From assembly GCA_016870155.1 (NCBI GenBank), contig VGCE01000001.1, positions 391,218 to 455,217 of the forward strand: DNA of 64,000 bases, in the 5' to 3' direction. Every line of letters starts with the position of its first letter. The stretch's first letter is position 1. Source of the DNA: Actinomycetota bacterium. Lineage in GTDB: Bacteria > Actinomycetota > Thermoleophilia > Miltoncostaeales > Miltoncostaeaceae. Shown piece after piece: positions 19,796 to 28,479 of the stretch. The position numbers were made by a program, and so were the translations under genes. A model generated the notes under the pieces. It worked only from the letters and a program-made list of their open reading frames with translations. It was not told where the DNA came from and searched no databases.

Positions 19796-20397
19796 GGCGT
19801 GAGATGCGGCCGGAGGGCCTCCATGCGCGCCGGGCCGATTCCCGGCACCTCATCGAGCGCATCCACCGAGGAGAAGCCGCCGTGCGAATCGCGCCACGCG
19901 ATGATGCGCGCGGCCAGGGCCGGGCCCACGCCGTCCAGCGCCTCGAGGTCGGCGGCCGTGGCCGACGACAGGCTCACCGGGCCGCTGCTCGCCCCCGCTG
20001 CGGCACCGGCGCCCGGCGCAGCCCCGGGGCCCGATGGCCCGCTCCCGGCCGCGGGCGGTCGCACGGGGATCACCACCTGCTGGCCGTCGGCCAGCGGCGC
20101 GGCCAGGTTGAGCCGCGACAGGTCGGCGTCGCGCGTGGGACCCCCCGCGATGCGCACCGCTTGGATCACCCGCGAGTCGCCGCCCACGCGGTAGACCCCC
20201 GGCTTTCGCACCGCACCCGCCACGTGCACCAGCGTCACCTTCGGGACGTCGGGCGCGCGACTCACCCGAGCGGCGGAGGGCGCCTGCGCGCGCGGCTCTT
20301 CGCCGCCCATTGATCTCCACGCCATCACCGCGAGCACCAGCGCGATGAGGGCGTACATCCACCCCGACCTCCGGAGCCATGGCAGCAGGCGATCCAT
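19792..20397 (-). CDS. comEA: ComEA DNA-binding competence protein
   Basis: Membrane-anchored DNA receptor for transformation. The 201-residue protein has one N-terminal transmembrane helix (about residues 14-28), a SLBB domain (about 55-110, with VHVAGAVRKPGVYRV), a Pro/Gly/Ala linker, and a C-terminal pair of helix-hairpin-helix motifs (ADLEALDGVGPALAARII and LDEVPGIGPARMEAL). Start is the ATG at 20397. The gap to leuS (67 bases) holds no other gene. Confidence 0.93.
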   Translation of the reverse strand: MDRLLPWLRRSGWMYALIALVLAVMAWRSMGGEEPRAQAPSAARVSRAPDVPKVTLVHVAGAVRKPGVYRVGGDSRVIQAVRIAGGPTRDADLSRLNLAAPLADGQQVVIPVRPPAAGSGPSGPGAAPGAGAAAGASSGPVSLSSATAADLEALDGVGPALAARIIAWRDSHGGFSSVDALDEVPGIGPARMEALRPHLTP

Positions 20398-20464
20398 GCG
20401 CCCACCCTATGAGCGCGCCGGTGACGCGTGGCGCACGCCCTGTGACGCACCCCGCGCGGGGGCG

Positions 20465-23005
20465 TTACTTCCCGCCCACCACCACGTTCACCAGCTTGCC
20501 GGGCACCACGATGGTGCGCGTGGGCTCGACGCCCCCCATGGCGGCCTGCACCTTGGGCAGCGACAGGGCCATCGCGGCCAGGGCGTCCTCGTCCATGTCG
20601 GGGGGGACGTCCGCGCGGTCGCGCAGCTTGCCGTTCACCTGAAACACGATGGTCACGCTGTCGGCCACGAGGAACGCCGGGTCGGCATCGGGCCACGGCT
20701 GATCCCATAGGCGCTCGCCGCCCATCGCCTCCCCAAGTTCCGATGCGATGTGCGGCGCGAACGGAAAGATGAGCGACACCGTGGTGCGAGCGGCATGCCA
20801 CAGCGCCCTCGCCCCGGCCGCCGAATCGAGCGCCCCGTCCGCCATGTCGCGCGTGGCCTGGTTCACGAGCTCCTGGATGGCGCTGATGGCCGTGTGGAAC
20901 GAGAACCGCTCGCCGATATCCTGGGTCACCTTCTCGACGGTGGCCTCGGCCTTGCGCACCAGGGCGAGCGCAACCGCATCGCCCTCGACGTCGGCCCGGG
21001 ACGGGCGACCGGGATCCACGTCGCCCGGCAGCCCGCGCACCAGGCGCCACACGCGATCGAGGAACCTGCGCTGGCCCTCCACGCCGGTGTCGCTCCACTC
21101 GGCGTCGTCGGCCGCGGGGCCCATGAACAGGATGTACAGGCGCAGGGTGTCCGCGCCGAAGCGCTGGATGATCTCGTCGGGGGACACCACGTTGCCGCGG
21201 CTCTTGCTCATCTTGGCGCCCTGGTGGTGGATCATCCCCTGCGTGAACAGCCGCGCGAAGGGCTCGCGCGTGCCCACCAGGCCCAGGTCGTGGAGCACCT
21301 TGGTGAAGAACCGCGCGTAGAGCAGGTGCAAGATCGCGTGCTCCACCCCGCCGATGTACTGGTCCACCGGCAGCCAGTAGTCGGCGATGTCGCGGTCGAA
21401 GGGGCCTCCCGTGAAGTGCGGTGCGGTGTAGCGCAGGAAGTACCAGGACGAGTCGACGAAGGTGTCCATGGTGTCGGTCTCGCGTAGCGCTGCGCCGCCG
21501 CACGCGGGGCAGGCGGTGTTCACCCAGTCGGCGGCCGCCGCAAGTGGGCTGCTGCCCTGCGGCGCGTAGTCGTCCACATGGGGCAACAGCACCGGAAGCT
21601 GGTCGTCGGGCACCGGAACCACGCCGCACGATTCGCAGTTGACCACCGGGATCGGCGCGCCCCAGTACCGCTGGCGCGAGATGAGCCAGTCGCGCAGGCG
21701 GTAGCCCACCGTGGCCTCCCCCTCCCCCCGGCCGGCCAGCTCATCGCACATCGCCTGCTTGGCCTGATCAACGTCCATGCCGTCGAGCGGACCGGAGTTG
21801 ACGAGCAGCCCGGGGCCGGTCCAGGCCTCGTTGAGGGGGGCGTCGGCGGGAGTGCCTACGGGGGCGATCACCCTCTGCACCGGCAGGCCATGAGCCTGCG
21901 CGAAGGCGAAGTCGCGCTCGTCGTGGCCCGGCACGGCCATGATGGCCCCGGTTCCGTAGTCCATCAGCACGTAGTCGGCCACCCACACGGGAATCTGATC
22001 GCCACCTGCCGGGTTCACCACGTACCGACCCGTGAACACGCCGGTCTTGGGCCGCTCGGCCGCGCTGCGCTCGGCCACCGCCGTGCGGGCCGCCGTTCCC
22101 ACGTAGGCCGTCACATCCGCCTGCTCCGGGCGCCCCTCCACCAGCCGCGGCACCAGCGGGTGCTCGGGGGCCATGAGGAAGAACGTGGCGCCGTAGAGCG
22201 TGTCGGGCCGCGTGGTGAACACCGGGATGACCGTGTCGGGGTCGTCGGCCAGGCGGAACTCCACGCGTGCGCCCACGGAGCGGCCGATCCAGTTGCGCTG
22301 CATGGTGAGCACGCGCTCAGGCCAGTCATCCAACAGCGCCATGTCGTCGAGCAGTCGCTGCGCATAGTCGGTGATGCGCAGGAACCACTGCGGCAGTTGG
22401 CGCAGCTCCACCGGGCTCCTGCAGCGCTCGCACAGACCATCCACCACCTGCTCGTTGGCCAGCACGGTCTGGTCCTGCGGGCACCAGTTCACCGCGGCCT
22501 CCCGGCGCTCCACCAGGCCCTTCTCGAGGAACCTCAGGAAGATCCACTGGGTCCACCGGTAGTACTGCGGATCGGCCGTGGAGATCTCGGTGCCCCAGTC
22601 GATCGAGAACCCGAGGCGACGCAACTGCGACCGGATGCTCGCGATGTTGCGCGCCGTCACCTCAGCGGGCGGCTCGCCGGTGCGGATCGCCGCGTTCTCG
22701 GCCGGCAGGCCGAAGGCGTCGTAGCCCATGGGGTGGAACACCACGTGGCCGGTGCGGCGGCGGAAGTGCGCCACCACGTCACCCACCGTATAGTTCTTCA
22801 CGTGCCCCATGTGGATCTCGCCCGAGGGGTACGGAAGCATCTCGAGCACATACGCCTTGGGGGCGCCGGGCACCGAAACGGCCTCGCCGTCGCGGGCCAC
22901 GGGCTCCGCGTGGAAGGCCCAGGCGGCGTCCCACTCGGACTGCCATCGGGCCTCCGTCGCCGCCGGGTCGTAGCGTTCCGGGAGTGCGCGCGGCGGTGGG
23001 GTCAT
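20465..23005 (-). CDS. leuS: leucyl-tRNA synthetase
   Basis: Class-I synthetase that charges tRNA-Leu. The 846-residue protein from the ATG at 23005 has the HIGH motif as HMGH (YPSGEIHMGHVKNY), an editing (CP1) domain with FTTRPDTLYGATF, zinc-type cysteines, and KMSKSRGN. Longer upstream starts exist but would run into the divergent gene's leader. Only 38 bases separate it from the GNAT gene, so there is no room for a T-box leader. Confidence 0.96.
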   Translation of the reverse strand: MTPPPRALPERYDPAATEARWQSEWDAAWAFHAEPVARDGEAVSVPGAPKAYVLEMLPYPSGEIHMGHVKNYTVGDVVAHFRRRTGHVVFHPMGYDAFGLPAENAAIRTGEPPAEVTARNIASIRSQLRRLGFSIDWGTEISTADPQYYRWTQWIFLRFLEKGLVERREAAVNWCPQDQTVLANEQVVDGLCERCRSPVELRQLPQWFLRITDYAQRLLDDMALLDDWPERVLTMQRNWIGRSVGARVEFRLADDPDTVIPVFTTRPDTLYGATFFLMAPEHPLVPRLVEGRPEQADVTAYVGTAARTAVAERSAAERPKTGVFTGRYVVNPAGGDQIPVWVADYVLMDYGTGAIMAVPGHDERDFAFAQAHGLPVQRVIAPVGTPADAPLNEAWTGPGLLVNSGPLDGMDVDQAKQAMCDELAGRGEGEATVGYRLRDWLISRQRYWGAPIPVVNCESCGVVPVPDDQLPVLLPHVDDYAPQGSSPLAAAADWVNTACPACGGAALRETDTMDTFVDSSWYFLRYTAPHFTGGPFDRDIADYWLPVDQYIGGVEHAILHLLYARFFTKVLHDLGLVGTREPFARLFTQGMIHHQGAKMSKSRGNVVSPDEIIQRFGADTLRLYILFMGPAADDAEWSDTGVEGQRRFLDRVWRLVRGLPGDVDPGRPSRADVEGDAVALALVRKAEATVEKVTQDIGERFSFHTAISAIQELVNQATRDMADGALDSAAGARALWHAARTTVSLIFPFAPHIASELGEAMGGERLWDQPWPDADPAFLVADSVTIVFQVNGKLRDRADVPPDMDEDALAAMALSLPKVQAAMGGVEPTRTIVVPGKLVNVVVGGK

Positions 23006-23043
23006 CGGCGGGCGACAGTACCAAGTAACGGAGGGGACCACCC

Positions 23044-23478
23044 CTGACAACACTCGGCGCCAAGACGAAGATCCGCGCGGCCGATGTCGCCGACGACTTC
23101 GACGCCATCCTGTCGGTGTACGCCGCCAACCGGTGGAGCCATGCGCGCGACCCCGAGCGGCTGCGCATCGCCGTGGAGCGCGCCGACCTGGCGCTGGTGG
23201 CCGTGCAGGACGGTGAGGTCGTGGGATTCGTGCGCACCATGAGCGATGGCGCCTTCGCCGTGTACATCGCGGACATCCTCGTGAAGCCCGACTTCCACCG
23301 GCAGGGCATCGGCAGCAAGCTGCTGCAGGCGGTGCTCGACCACTACCCCATGAAGAACTTCCACCACCAGGTGCTCATCGCCGAGCGCGAGACGGACGGC
23401 TTCTACCGGCGCATGGGGCTCTCCGCCGTGAGCACCTTCGGGCTCACGGCTTTCATACGCACGCGCGACAAGCGGTGA
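23044..23478 (+). CDS. GNAT-family N-acetyltransferase, probable CTG start
   Basis: The 144-residue protein is a GNAT acetyltransferase: N-terminal strand TKIRAADVADDFDAIL, central VVGFVRTMSDG, and the acetyl-CoA motif VKPDFHRQGIGSKLLQ near residue 95. The substrate is unknown. The first conventional start (GTG at 23116) would remove the first strand and helix. Upstream, the frame is closed by TAA at 23026 and contains no ATG, GTG or TTG. A CTG at 23044 follows a strong GGAGG (23031-23035) by 8 bases, so CTG is the likely start. Confidence 0.85.
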   Translation: MTTLGAKTKIRAADVADDFDAILSVYAANRWSHARDPERLRIAVERADLALVAVQDGEVVGFVRTMSDGAFAVYIADILVKPDFHRQGIGSKLLQAVLDHYPMKNFHHQVLIAERETDGFYRRMGLSAVSTFGLTAFIRTRDKR

Positions 23479-23629
23479 CGATATGACTCCTTCGGGGGCC
23501 TGCCGCCGAGGACCGGACTAGCATCCGCGATGCTCCTCAGCAGAGGGGTTGAGAAATGCGTGGACGTGCAGGCCGTCGGTACCCAAGTTCGACGAGCAGT
23601 GGCAAGCCTCGCCGAACAAGGTGGAAAAC

Positions 23630-23833
23630 GTGCCGGAAGGCGTCGTCAAGTGGTTCAACGCCGAGAAGGGCTTCGGCTTCATCACCCCCGATGACGGGGG
23701 CAAGGATCTGTTCGTGCACTTCTCCGAGATCCAGGGTTCGGGCTACCGCACCCTCGATGAGGGGCAGCGCGTGAGCTACACCGCCGCGGAGGGCCCCAAG
23801 GGCCCGCAGGCCCAGGGCGTCAGCGCCATCTAG
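23630..23833 (+). CDS. cold-shock domain protein
   Basis: CspA-type RNA chaperone of 67 residues. RNP1 is KGFGFI and RNP2 is LFVHF, following the usual start [15 protein letters not shown] chose the GTG at 23630, preceded by AAGGTGG; the open frame upstream is not CSP-like. A leader of about 150 bases (23479-23629) precedes it, as is common for cold-shock genes, but I see no distinctive structure there. A strong hairpin follows the stop. Confidence 0.93.
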   Translation: MPEGVVKWFNAEKGFGFITPDDGGKDLFVHFSEIQGSGYRTLDEGQRVSYTAAEGPKGPQAQGVSAI

Positions 23834-23870
23834 GTAATTGGCGCCCCCGAGGGCGTCCCCATGAAGCACC

Positions 23871-23896
23871 CGACGGGTCCCGCGAGGGGCCCGTCG
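23871..23896 (+). terminator. hairpin after the cold-shock gene
   Basis: The arms 23871-23880 and 23887-23896 pair over about 10 bp (core CGACGGG/CCCGTCG), with a short loop. It lies 37 bases after the cold-shock gene stop and before the next gene. There is no long T run, so termination efficiency is uncertain. Confidence 0.55.
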
Positions 23897-23919
23897 CCGT
23901 TCTCAGGCACAATCGCCCG

Positions 23920-24861
23920 GTGGGAAAGAAGCCAGTGGTCGCAGATGACCGCTATCGCGCCCGGCGCTGGGCCGCCGCGCGACGCCGCATGCGATCTACG
24001 ACTGTATGGACCATCCTCGGCCTCGCGGCATTCGTGCCGTTGTGCGCGTACGCGGCGTCAACGCGGGGCACCGCCTGGACAGTCGGCGGCGGCGTCATCA
24101 GCGCCGTGCTCGTGCTGGGCTTCGCCGTGCTCTTCGCGTGGCGGGCCGCTGGCCGGAGCGCCACGTCGCAGCTCATCCGCGACTGGGCCACCTCCCGGGG
24201 GTGGGCCTACTGGGGACGCGACATGCCCGCGCAGCCCGCCGCCGACCCCTCCGAGCATCTCTTCGACCTGCAGCAGCTCGCCGACGCGTCGTTCCCCGAG
24301 GCCACACCCCTGCTGCGCATGGGCGCGCGGCGCTACGTCACAGATGTCGTCGCCGGCGCCGTCGACGGCGTACCCACGCGCATCGCCAGCCACTGCTATG
24401 AGGAGGACACCTACGGGTCGAAGGGCGAGCGGCACACCACATACACCTACGACCTCGTGGCGCTGCTGGAGCATCCGCTGCGGGTGACGCCCATGCGCCT
24501 GGTGCGGCGGTCGGCCGTGGAGCGACTGTTCCGGGGCGCGGGCGACGCCGCCCGGGGCTGGGGTCAGATGAGGGTGCAGGACCTCGAGAACGACCTCTTC
24601 CGGGAGCGCTACGCGGTGCAGGTGGCCGATGACGCCGATCCGGTCGACGTATTCGCGGTGTTCGATCCATCCGTGCAGGAGCAGTTGGCCGAGCGGCGCG
24701 TGATCCCCGACATCGACCTGATCGAGGCCGAGGGCGGCTGGCTGCTGCTCGCGTGGAGCGGGGAGATCGACGGCGATGAGCTGCACCGCCTCGATGCCAT
24801 GGTCGATGCCGTGCGCTGGGCCGTCGCCACCCTCGGCGCCAGACGTGACGCGAGCCGCTAG
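23920..24861 (+). CDS. membrane-anchored protein resembling DUF3137-type proteins
   Basis: A 313-residue protein with two hydrophobic segments near the N terminus (about residues 28-47 and 56-73) followed by a large cytoplasmic part. After the membrane segments it contains AVDGVPTRIASHCYEED, TYTYDLVALLEHPL, then FRERYAVQVADD and a final helix. This layout of a membrane hairpin plus an alpha/beta domain resembles the DUF3137 family, but I assign it only by general pattern. GTG start. It is the first gene of a plus-strand pair with the MFS transporter. Function unknown. Confidence 0.75.
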   Translation: MGKKPVVADDRYRARRWAAARRRMRSTTVWTILGLAAFVPLCAYAASTRGTAWTVGGGVISAVLVLGFAVLFAWRAAGRSATSQLIRDWATSRGWAYWGRDMPAQPAADPSEHLFDLQQLADASFPEATPLLRMGARRYVTDVVAGAVDGVPTRIASHCYEEDTYGSKGERHTTYTYDLVALLEHPLRVTPMRLVRRSAVERLFRGAGDAARGWGQMRVQDLENDLFRERYAVQVADDADPVDVFAVFDPSVQEQLAERRVIPDIDLIEAEGGWLLLAWSGEIDGDELHRLDAMVDAVRWAVATLGARRDASR

Positions 24862-24927
24862 GGTCCCGCGCCGGGCCCACGCCGTGCCCGCAGCCCCGCG
24901 CCCCGGATGGACGACGAGGAGGACCGC

Positions 24928-26406
24928 GTGTCAGATGCCGTGGCGGGGGTGGCCCCGGAGCAGCGCCAGCACAGCCGCCGCTGGGTGATCCTGGCGATAC
25001 TGGGCATCGCCCAGCTCATGGTGGTGCTGGACGCCACCATCGTGAACATCGCGCTGCCCTCGGCGCAGGCCAACCTCGGCTTCTCCGACTCCAACCGCCA
25101 GTGGATCATCACGGCCTACGCCCTGGCGTTCGGCAGCCTGCTGCTCTTCGGCGGACGCCTCAGCGACGTGCTCGGGCGCAAGTGGGTGTTCTTCTGGGGG
25201 CTCATCGGATTCGCCGTGGCGTCCGCCATCGGTGGCGTTGCGCAGGACTTCACGGTGCTGGTCACTGCTCGCGCCCTGCAGGGCCTCTTCGGCGCGCTGC
25301 TGGCGCCGGCCGCCCTGTCGCTGCTCACCACCACATTCACCGATGCGAAGGAGCGCGGCAAGGCGTTCGGCATCTACGGCGCCATCGCGGGCGCCGGCGG
25401 CGCGCTCGGGCTGCTGCTCGGCGGAATCCTCACCGAGTACCTCTCGTGGCGCTGGTGCCTGTGGGTGAACCTCATCCTCGCCATCCCCGCCGCAATCGGG
25501 GCGATCGTGCTGCTGGTGCACCAGGGGCGCCGCAAGGCGAGCCTGGACGTCCCGGGCACCGTCACGTCGGTGCTGGGCCTCCTCGCGCTCGTGTACGGCT
25601 TCACCGCGGCCGAGACCGACGGCTGGACATCCGGCGTCACCATCGGGCTGCTCCTCGTGGGTGTCGTGCTGCTCGCCGCGTTCGTGTGGATCGAGATCGG
25701 ATCGAAGGAACCCATGCTCCCCATGCGCGTGCTCACCGATCGCAACCGAGGGGGTGCCTACCTGGGGCTGGCGCTTGCCTCGGCGGCGCTGTTCGGGGTG
25801 TTCCTCTTCCTCACCTACTACCTGCAGGCCACCCTGGGGTATTCGCCCATCACGACCGGCCTGGCGTTCCTGCCCATGATCGGCGCAATCATGCTCACGG
25901 CCACCACCAGCACGGCGCTCATCCTGCCGCGCACCGGACCGCGCCTGCCGGTGACGCTCGGAATGGTGCTCGGCATGGTCGGACAGCTGCTCTTCACGCA
26001 GGTCGGCGTGGACACCGCCTACCTCACCCATGTGCTGCCCGGCCTCCTCGTCACGGGCCTGGGCCTGGGCCTGGTGTTCGCCTGCTGCTTCGAGGTGGGC
26101 ACCATGGGCGTTGAGGCCAACGACTCCGGCGTGGCATCGGCAATGGTCAACACCACCCAGCAGGTGGGTGGCTCCATCGGCACGGCGCTGCTGAGCACGA
26201 TATTCGCCAGCGCGGTCACCGGATTCGTGGTGGCGAGTTCCGACCCCGAGTCGCCGGCAACGCAGGCGGCCGCGCAGGTGGACGGCTACACCACGGCTTT
26301 CTGGTGGGCTGCGGGGATCTTCCTGCTCTCGGCGGTGGTGTGCGGGCTGCTCATGAACCGCGACGTGCCCGAGCCCGACCCGGACGCGCTCCGGGTGGCC
26401 GCCTAG
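24928..26406 (+). CDS. MFS drug-resistance transporter, DHA2 (EmrB/QacA) type
   Basis: Proton-driven export pump with about 14 membrane helices (492 residues). DATIVNIALPSAQ in helix 1 and GGRLSDVLGRKWVF in the helix 2-3 loop are DHA2 signatures. I chose the GTG at 24928 because AGGAGG lies 5 bases upstream; an ATG at 24907 would add seven acidic residues but has no ribosome site. The stop overlaps the convergent exported-protein gene by 4 bases. The substrate cannot be predicted. Confidence 0.9.
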   Translation: MSDAVAGVAPEQRQHSRRWVILAILGIAQLMVVLDATIVNIALPSAQANLGFSDSNRQWIITAYALAFGSLLLFGGRLSDVLGRKWVFFWGLIGFAVASAIGGVAQDFTVLVTARALQGLFGALLAPAALSLLTTTFTDAKERGKAFGIYGAIAGAGGALGLLLGGILTEYLSWRWCLWVNLILAIPAAIGAIVLLVHQGRRKASLDVPGTVTSVLGLLALVYGFTAAETDGWTSGVTIGLLLVGVVLLAAFVWIEIGSKEPMLPMRVLTDRNRGGAYLGLALASAALFGVFLFLTYYLQATLGYSPITTGLAFLPMIGAIMLTATTSTALILPRTGPRLPVTLGMVLGMVGQLLFTQVGVDTAYLTHVLPGLLVTGLGLGLVFACCFEVGTMGVEANDSGVASAMVNTTQQVGGSIGTALLSTIFASAVTGFVVASSDPESPATQAAAQVDGYTTAFWWAAGIFLLSAVVCGLLMNRDVPEPDPDALRVAA

Positions 26407-26867
26407 GCGCCCACCCGGAGGCGATCCGCACCCTGATCAGCCGCGGGGGCGCCCGAGTCGGTGGTGTCGGTGCCGTCGGCCACCGCGGTGGCAGCTGCCC
26501 CGCTGTCCGCGGCGCACATGGCCTGGGCCTCCTTCGCGCCATCGGTCTGCGCGCCGAAGCCGGCCTCGCTCACATTGGCCTCGATGCAGGCGATCTGACC
26601 CGGGCACAGGGCGCCAACGGCCTTCTCGAGGTCGGCCACACCCTCCTGCGGCAGGCCCTCGGCCTCGAGCAGCGGCTCGGTCTCGGACACGGCCTTGTCC
26701 CTGCACGAGGAGATGAACGCGTCTCGCACCTCGGCGCAGTACTCGGCTCCACCGGATGACGCGGAGCCAGATGATGCGGAGTCGGACGACGAGCCGCAGC
26801 CGACTCCCGTGGCGATGGCTGCGCCGGAGAGCAGCACCCCAAGTGCAAGGCGCGACGTTTTGAACAT
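26403..26867 (-). CDS. small exported Cys-containing protein, possible lipoprotein
   Basis: A 154-residue protein with a signal peptide (MFKTSRLALGVLLSGAAIAT) ending at GVGC, which could be a lipobox although Gly rather than Leu or Val is at -3. A Ser/Gly-rich linker follows, then a helical region with four further cysteines (EYCAEVRD, SSCRDKA, ALCPGQIACIEANV) and an acidic, Thr/Ala-rich tail. No family recognised. It is convergent with the MFS gene, with overlapping stop codons. Confidence 0.75.
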   Translation of the reverse strand: MFKTSRLALGVLLSGAAIATGVGCGSSSDSASSGSASSGGAEYCAEVRDAFISSCRDKAVSETEPLLEAEGLPQEGVADLEKAVGALCPGQIACIEANVSEAGFGAQTDGAKEAQAMCAADSGAAATAVADGTDTTDSGAPAADQGADRLRVGA

Positions 26868-26927
26868 GTGCCGGTGCCTATGTGAGTCAGCAGATGCAGA
26901 TGCATGTCGGCACGACGAGCACCGGGA

Positions 26928-27095
26928 TCACTGCTGGTCGCCCGCTCCGAGCAATAGCCCGGTCACCAGCTGGCTCTTGCCGGCCGCCTTGGCCTCGTGG
27001 ACCAGCCCATCGGCCTGGTGGTAAGCGTCGGCCCACGTGATGTCGGCCCATCCCACCGCAACGCCCCCGGGAGGGCCGATGCTCATCACGGCGGG
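26928..27095 (-). pseudogene. C-terminal fragment of a GGDEF (diguanylate cyclase) domain
   Basis: The minus-strand reading frame ends GGVAVGWADITWADAYHQAD followed by GLVHEAKAAGKSQLV. This resembles the end of GGDEF domains (SIGVAxx...ADxALYxAKxAGRNxV). The catalytic GGDEF motif and everything before it are missing, because the sequence upstream encodes a different gene fragment on the other strand. It is therefore a remnant of a cyclic-di-GMP enzyme gene, about 50 codons long. The exact left boundary is approximate. Confidence 0.55.
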
Positions 27096-27276
27096 TGGCG
27101 CGGAGCTCATGTGCGCGGAGATCCGTGACTGGGCCGGGGCCTGCGCCGCGGCGGACACGCCCTCTGAGGTGATCGGGGCGCCGGGCGCCATCCACGACTT
27201 CGCCATGGCGCGCGCACTGCTCCCCGAGGTGCGCGAGGTGTTCCCGCGCATGGCCGCCTTCGCGGCCGGCGGCTGA
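27055..27276 (+). pseudogene. C-terminal fragment of an alpha/beta-hydrolase (esterase)
   Basis: The plus-strand frame encodes PMLITAGGAELMCAEIRDWA, then GAPGAIHDFAMARALLPEVR and FPRMAAFA before a TGA. This matches the last third of alpha/beta-hydrolase-3 esterases: the LLIxAGxxExLxDD strand with the acidic triad position, and the catalytic His (IHDF). The nucleophile half (GxSxG, HGGG) is absent. It faces the GGDEF remnant back to back, so the junction near 27.05 kb looks like a deletion or recombination scar. Confidence 0.6.
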
Positions 27277-27279
27277 CGC

Positions 27280-27882
27280 TCAGGTCGGGGGCGGGGTGAT
27301 CCTCTCCGCGACGTTCGTCCCGGTGATGGTGGCCACCTTCTCGGTGCCGGTGGCGGGGTCCGTGTAGCGCAACGACGCCGTGGGCGGCGACGTCTTCAGG
27401 TTCCACTTGCCCTCGTTGGTGTGCCAGGTCCGCGACCTGTCCCTGCCGCACTGCGACGTCGTGCGGATCACGTCGAGGGAGTAGCCCGGCGTGACGGGAT
27501 CCCCGGCTCCCGCCGAGAACTCCATGCCGACTCCCGCGCCGATCCCGCGCTTGCTGACCTGCTGGAAGTAGCAGGTGACGGGGCGCATCCAGATGCTCAC
27601 CGTCTTGCCCGCCGGCACCTCGCCGTTCGGTCCGTCCGGGAATGCGGGGGCGGGAGCCAGCTCCCAGTAGCCGGTGTGACCGGTCTCGCGCGCGGTCACC
27701 GGCACGGGCAGGTCGTTCACGAGGTCCGTCTGCAGCACCGGCTGGCCGCCCTCGGCGGCACGCGTGGTGCCCGTGGCGGTCGTCGTGGCCGGGGGCTCCC
27801 CTGCGCCGCATCCGGTGATGAGGACCGGGGCGAGGACGACGCCTGCGAGGAGGGCTTGGTGGAGCTAGCGGAGGGAATTCAC
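27280..27882 (-). pseudogene. exported lipoprotein gene with a stop codon in its signal peptide
   Basis: The 152-residue open frame (GTG at 27738) lacks any export signal. The same frame extends upstream without interruption to 27864 and encodes a perfect lipoprotein signal: LLAGVVLAPVLITGC with lipobox ITGC, then a Thr-rich linker. It has no start codon of its own because a TAG at 27865-27867 interrupts it at codon 6 of a frame beginning GTG AAT TCC CTC CGC (27882). So it is either a nonsense pseudogene, a sequencing error or a stop-codon readthrough case. The mature part (TVSIWMRPVTCYFQQ) has no recognised family. Confidence 0.65.
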
Positions 27883-27940
27883 GAAGGAGGGATGCCTTGT
27901 CGGGGCACCCGCCCGATACCGGCCGGGCCCCCGGGACGGA

Positions 27941-28013
27941 TGGAGGATACCGGGATCGAACCGGTGACCTCTACGCTGCCAGCGTAGCGCTCTCCCAGCT
28001 GAGCTAATCCCCC
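27941..28013 (-). tRNA. tRNA-Ala (GGC)
   Basis: Read on the minus strand, a 73-base cloverleaf starts GGGGGATTAGCTCAGC. The anticodon loop CTGGCAG gives GGC. The acceptor stem contains the G3:U70 pair that identifies alanine tRNA, and the TΨC loop reads GGTTCGATCCC. The CCA end is not encoded. It borders the accessory stretch of broken genes on its 3' side. Confidence 0.96.
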
Positions 28014-28064
28014 GGGTGCGGCGTGGAGTATAGACCGACGGCGTGCGCGGTGGCAGCCCGCCCG

Positions 28065-28442
28065 TCAGGCCGGGGACGGCGCGAACTGCTCCAGCGGGGC
28101 CTCGCGCCACAGTCGGTCGAGGCGATAGAAGTCGCGTGCCTCGGGCGTGAACACGTGCACGACGATGTCGAGGGCGTCAATGAGGATCCAGTCGCCCTCC
28201 TTCTCCCCCTCCACGCGGCGGGGGGTTACGCCCAGGTCCTTCTTGAGCCGATGGCGGATCTCCTCGGAGATCGCCTTGGTCTGCCGCGGCGTCCGCCCGG
28301 TGCAGATGACGAGGAAGTCCGTGTAGTCCACCAGCCCGCGCATGTCGAGCAGCACGATGTCCTCCGCCTTCTTCTCGTGGGCGATGGCCGCGGCTGCGCG
28401 CGCGATTTCCCTGGTGTCCGAGGGGTCTCCCCTGTAGGTCAA
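28065..28442 (-). CDS. rsfS: ribosomal silencing factor RsfS
   Basis: Binds L14 and blocks subunit joining when growth slows. The 125-residue protein carries the family motifs KAEDIVLLDMRGL, DYTDFLVICTGRTPRQ, EGEKEGDWILIDALDIVVHVF and FYRLDRLW. The only conventional start is a TTG at 28442. It follows nadD, its usual neighbour, after a 37-base gap. Confidence 0.94.
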   Translation of the reverse strand: MTYRGDPSDTREIARAAAAIAHEKKAEDIVLLDMRGLVDYTDFLVICTGRTPRQTKAISEEIRHRLKKDLGVTPRRVEGEKEGDWILIDALDIVVHVFTPEARDFYRLDRLWREAPLEQFAPSPA

Positions 28443-28479
28443 TCCGACATGCGCAGGCTACTCGCGGCAGCGTCCGCCA

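Noticed and set aside
23006..23043. T-box leader for leuS
   Set aside because: The gap to the divergent gene is only 38 bases; valS also has no leader.
23116..23478. GNAT gene starting at the GTG at 23116
   Set aside because: This removes the first strand and helix, while a strong ribosome site and complete N terminus lie upstream.
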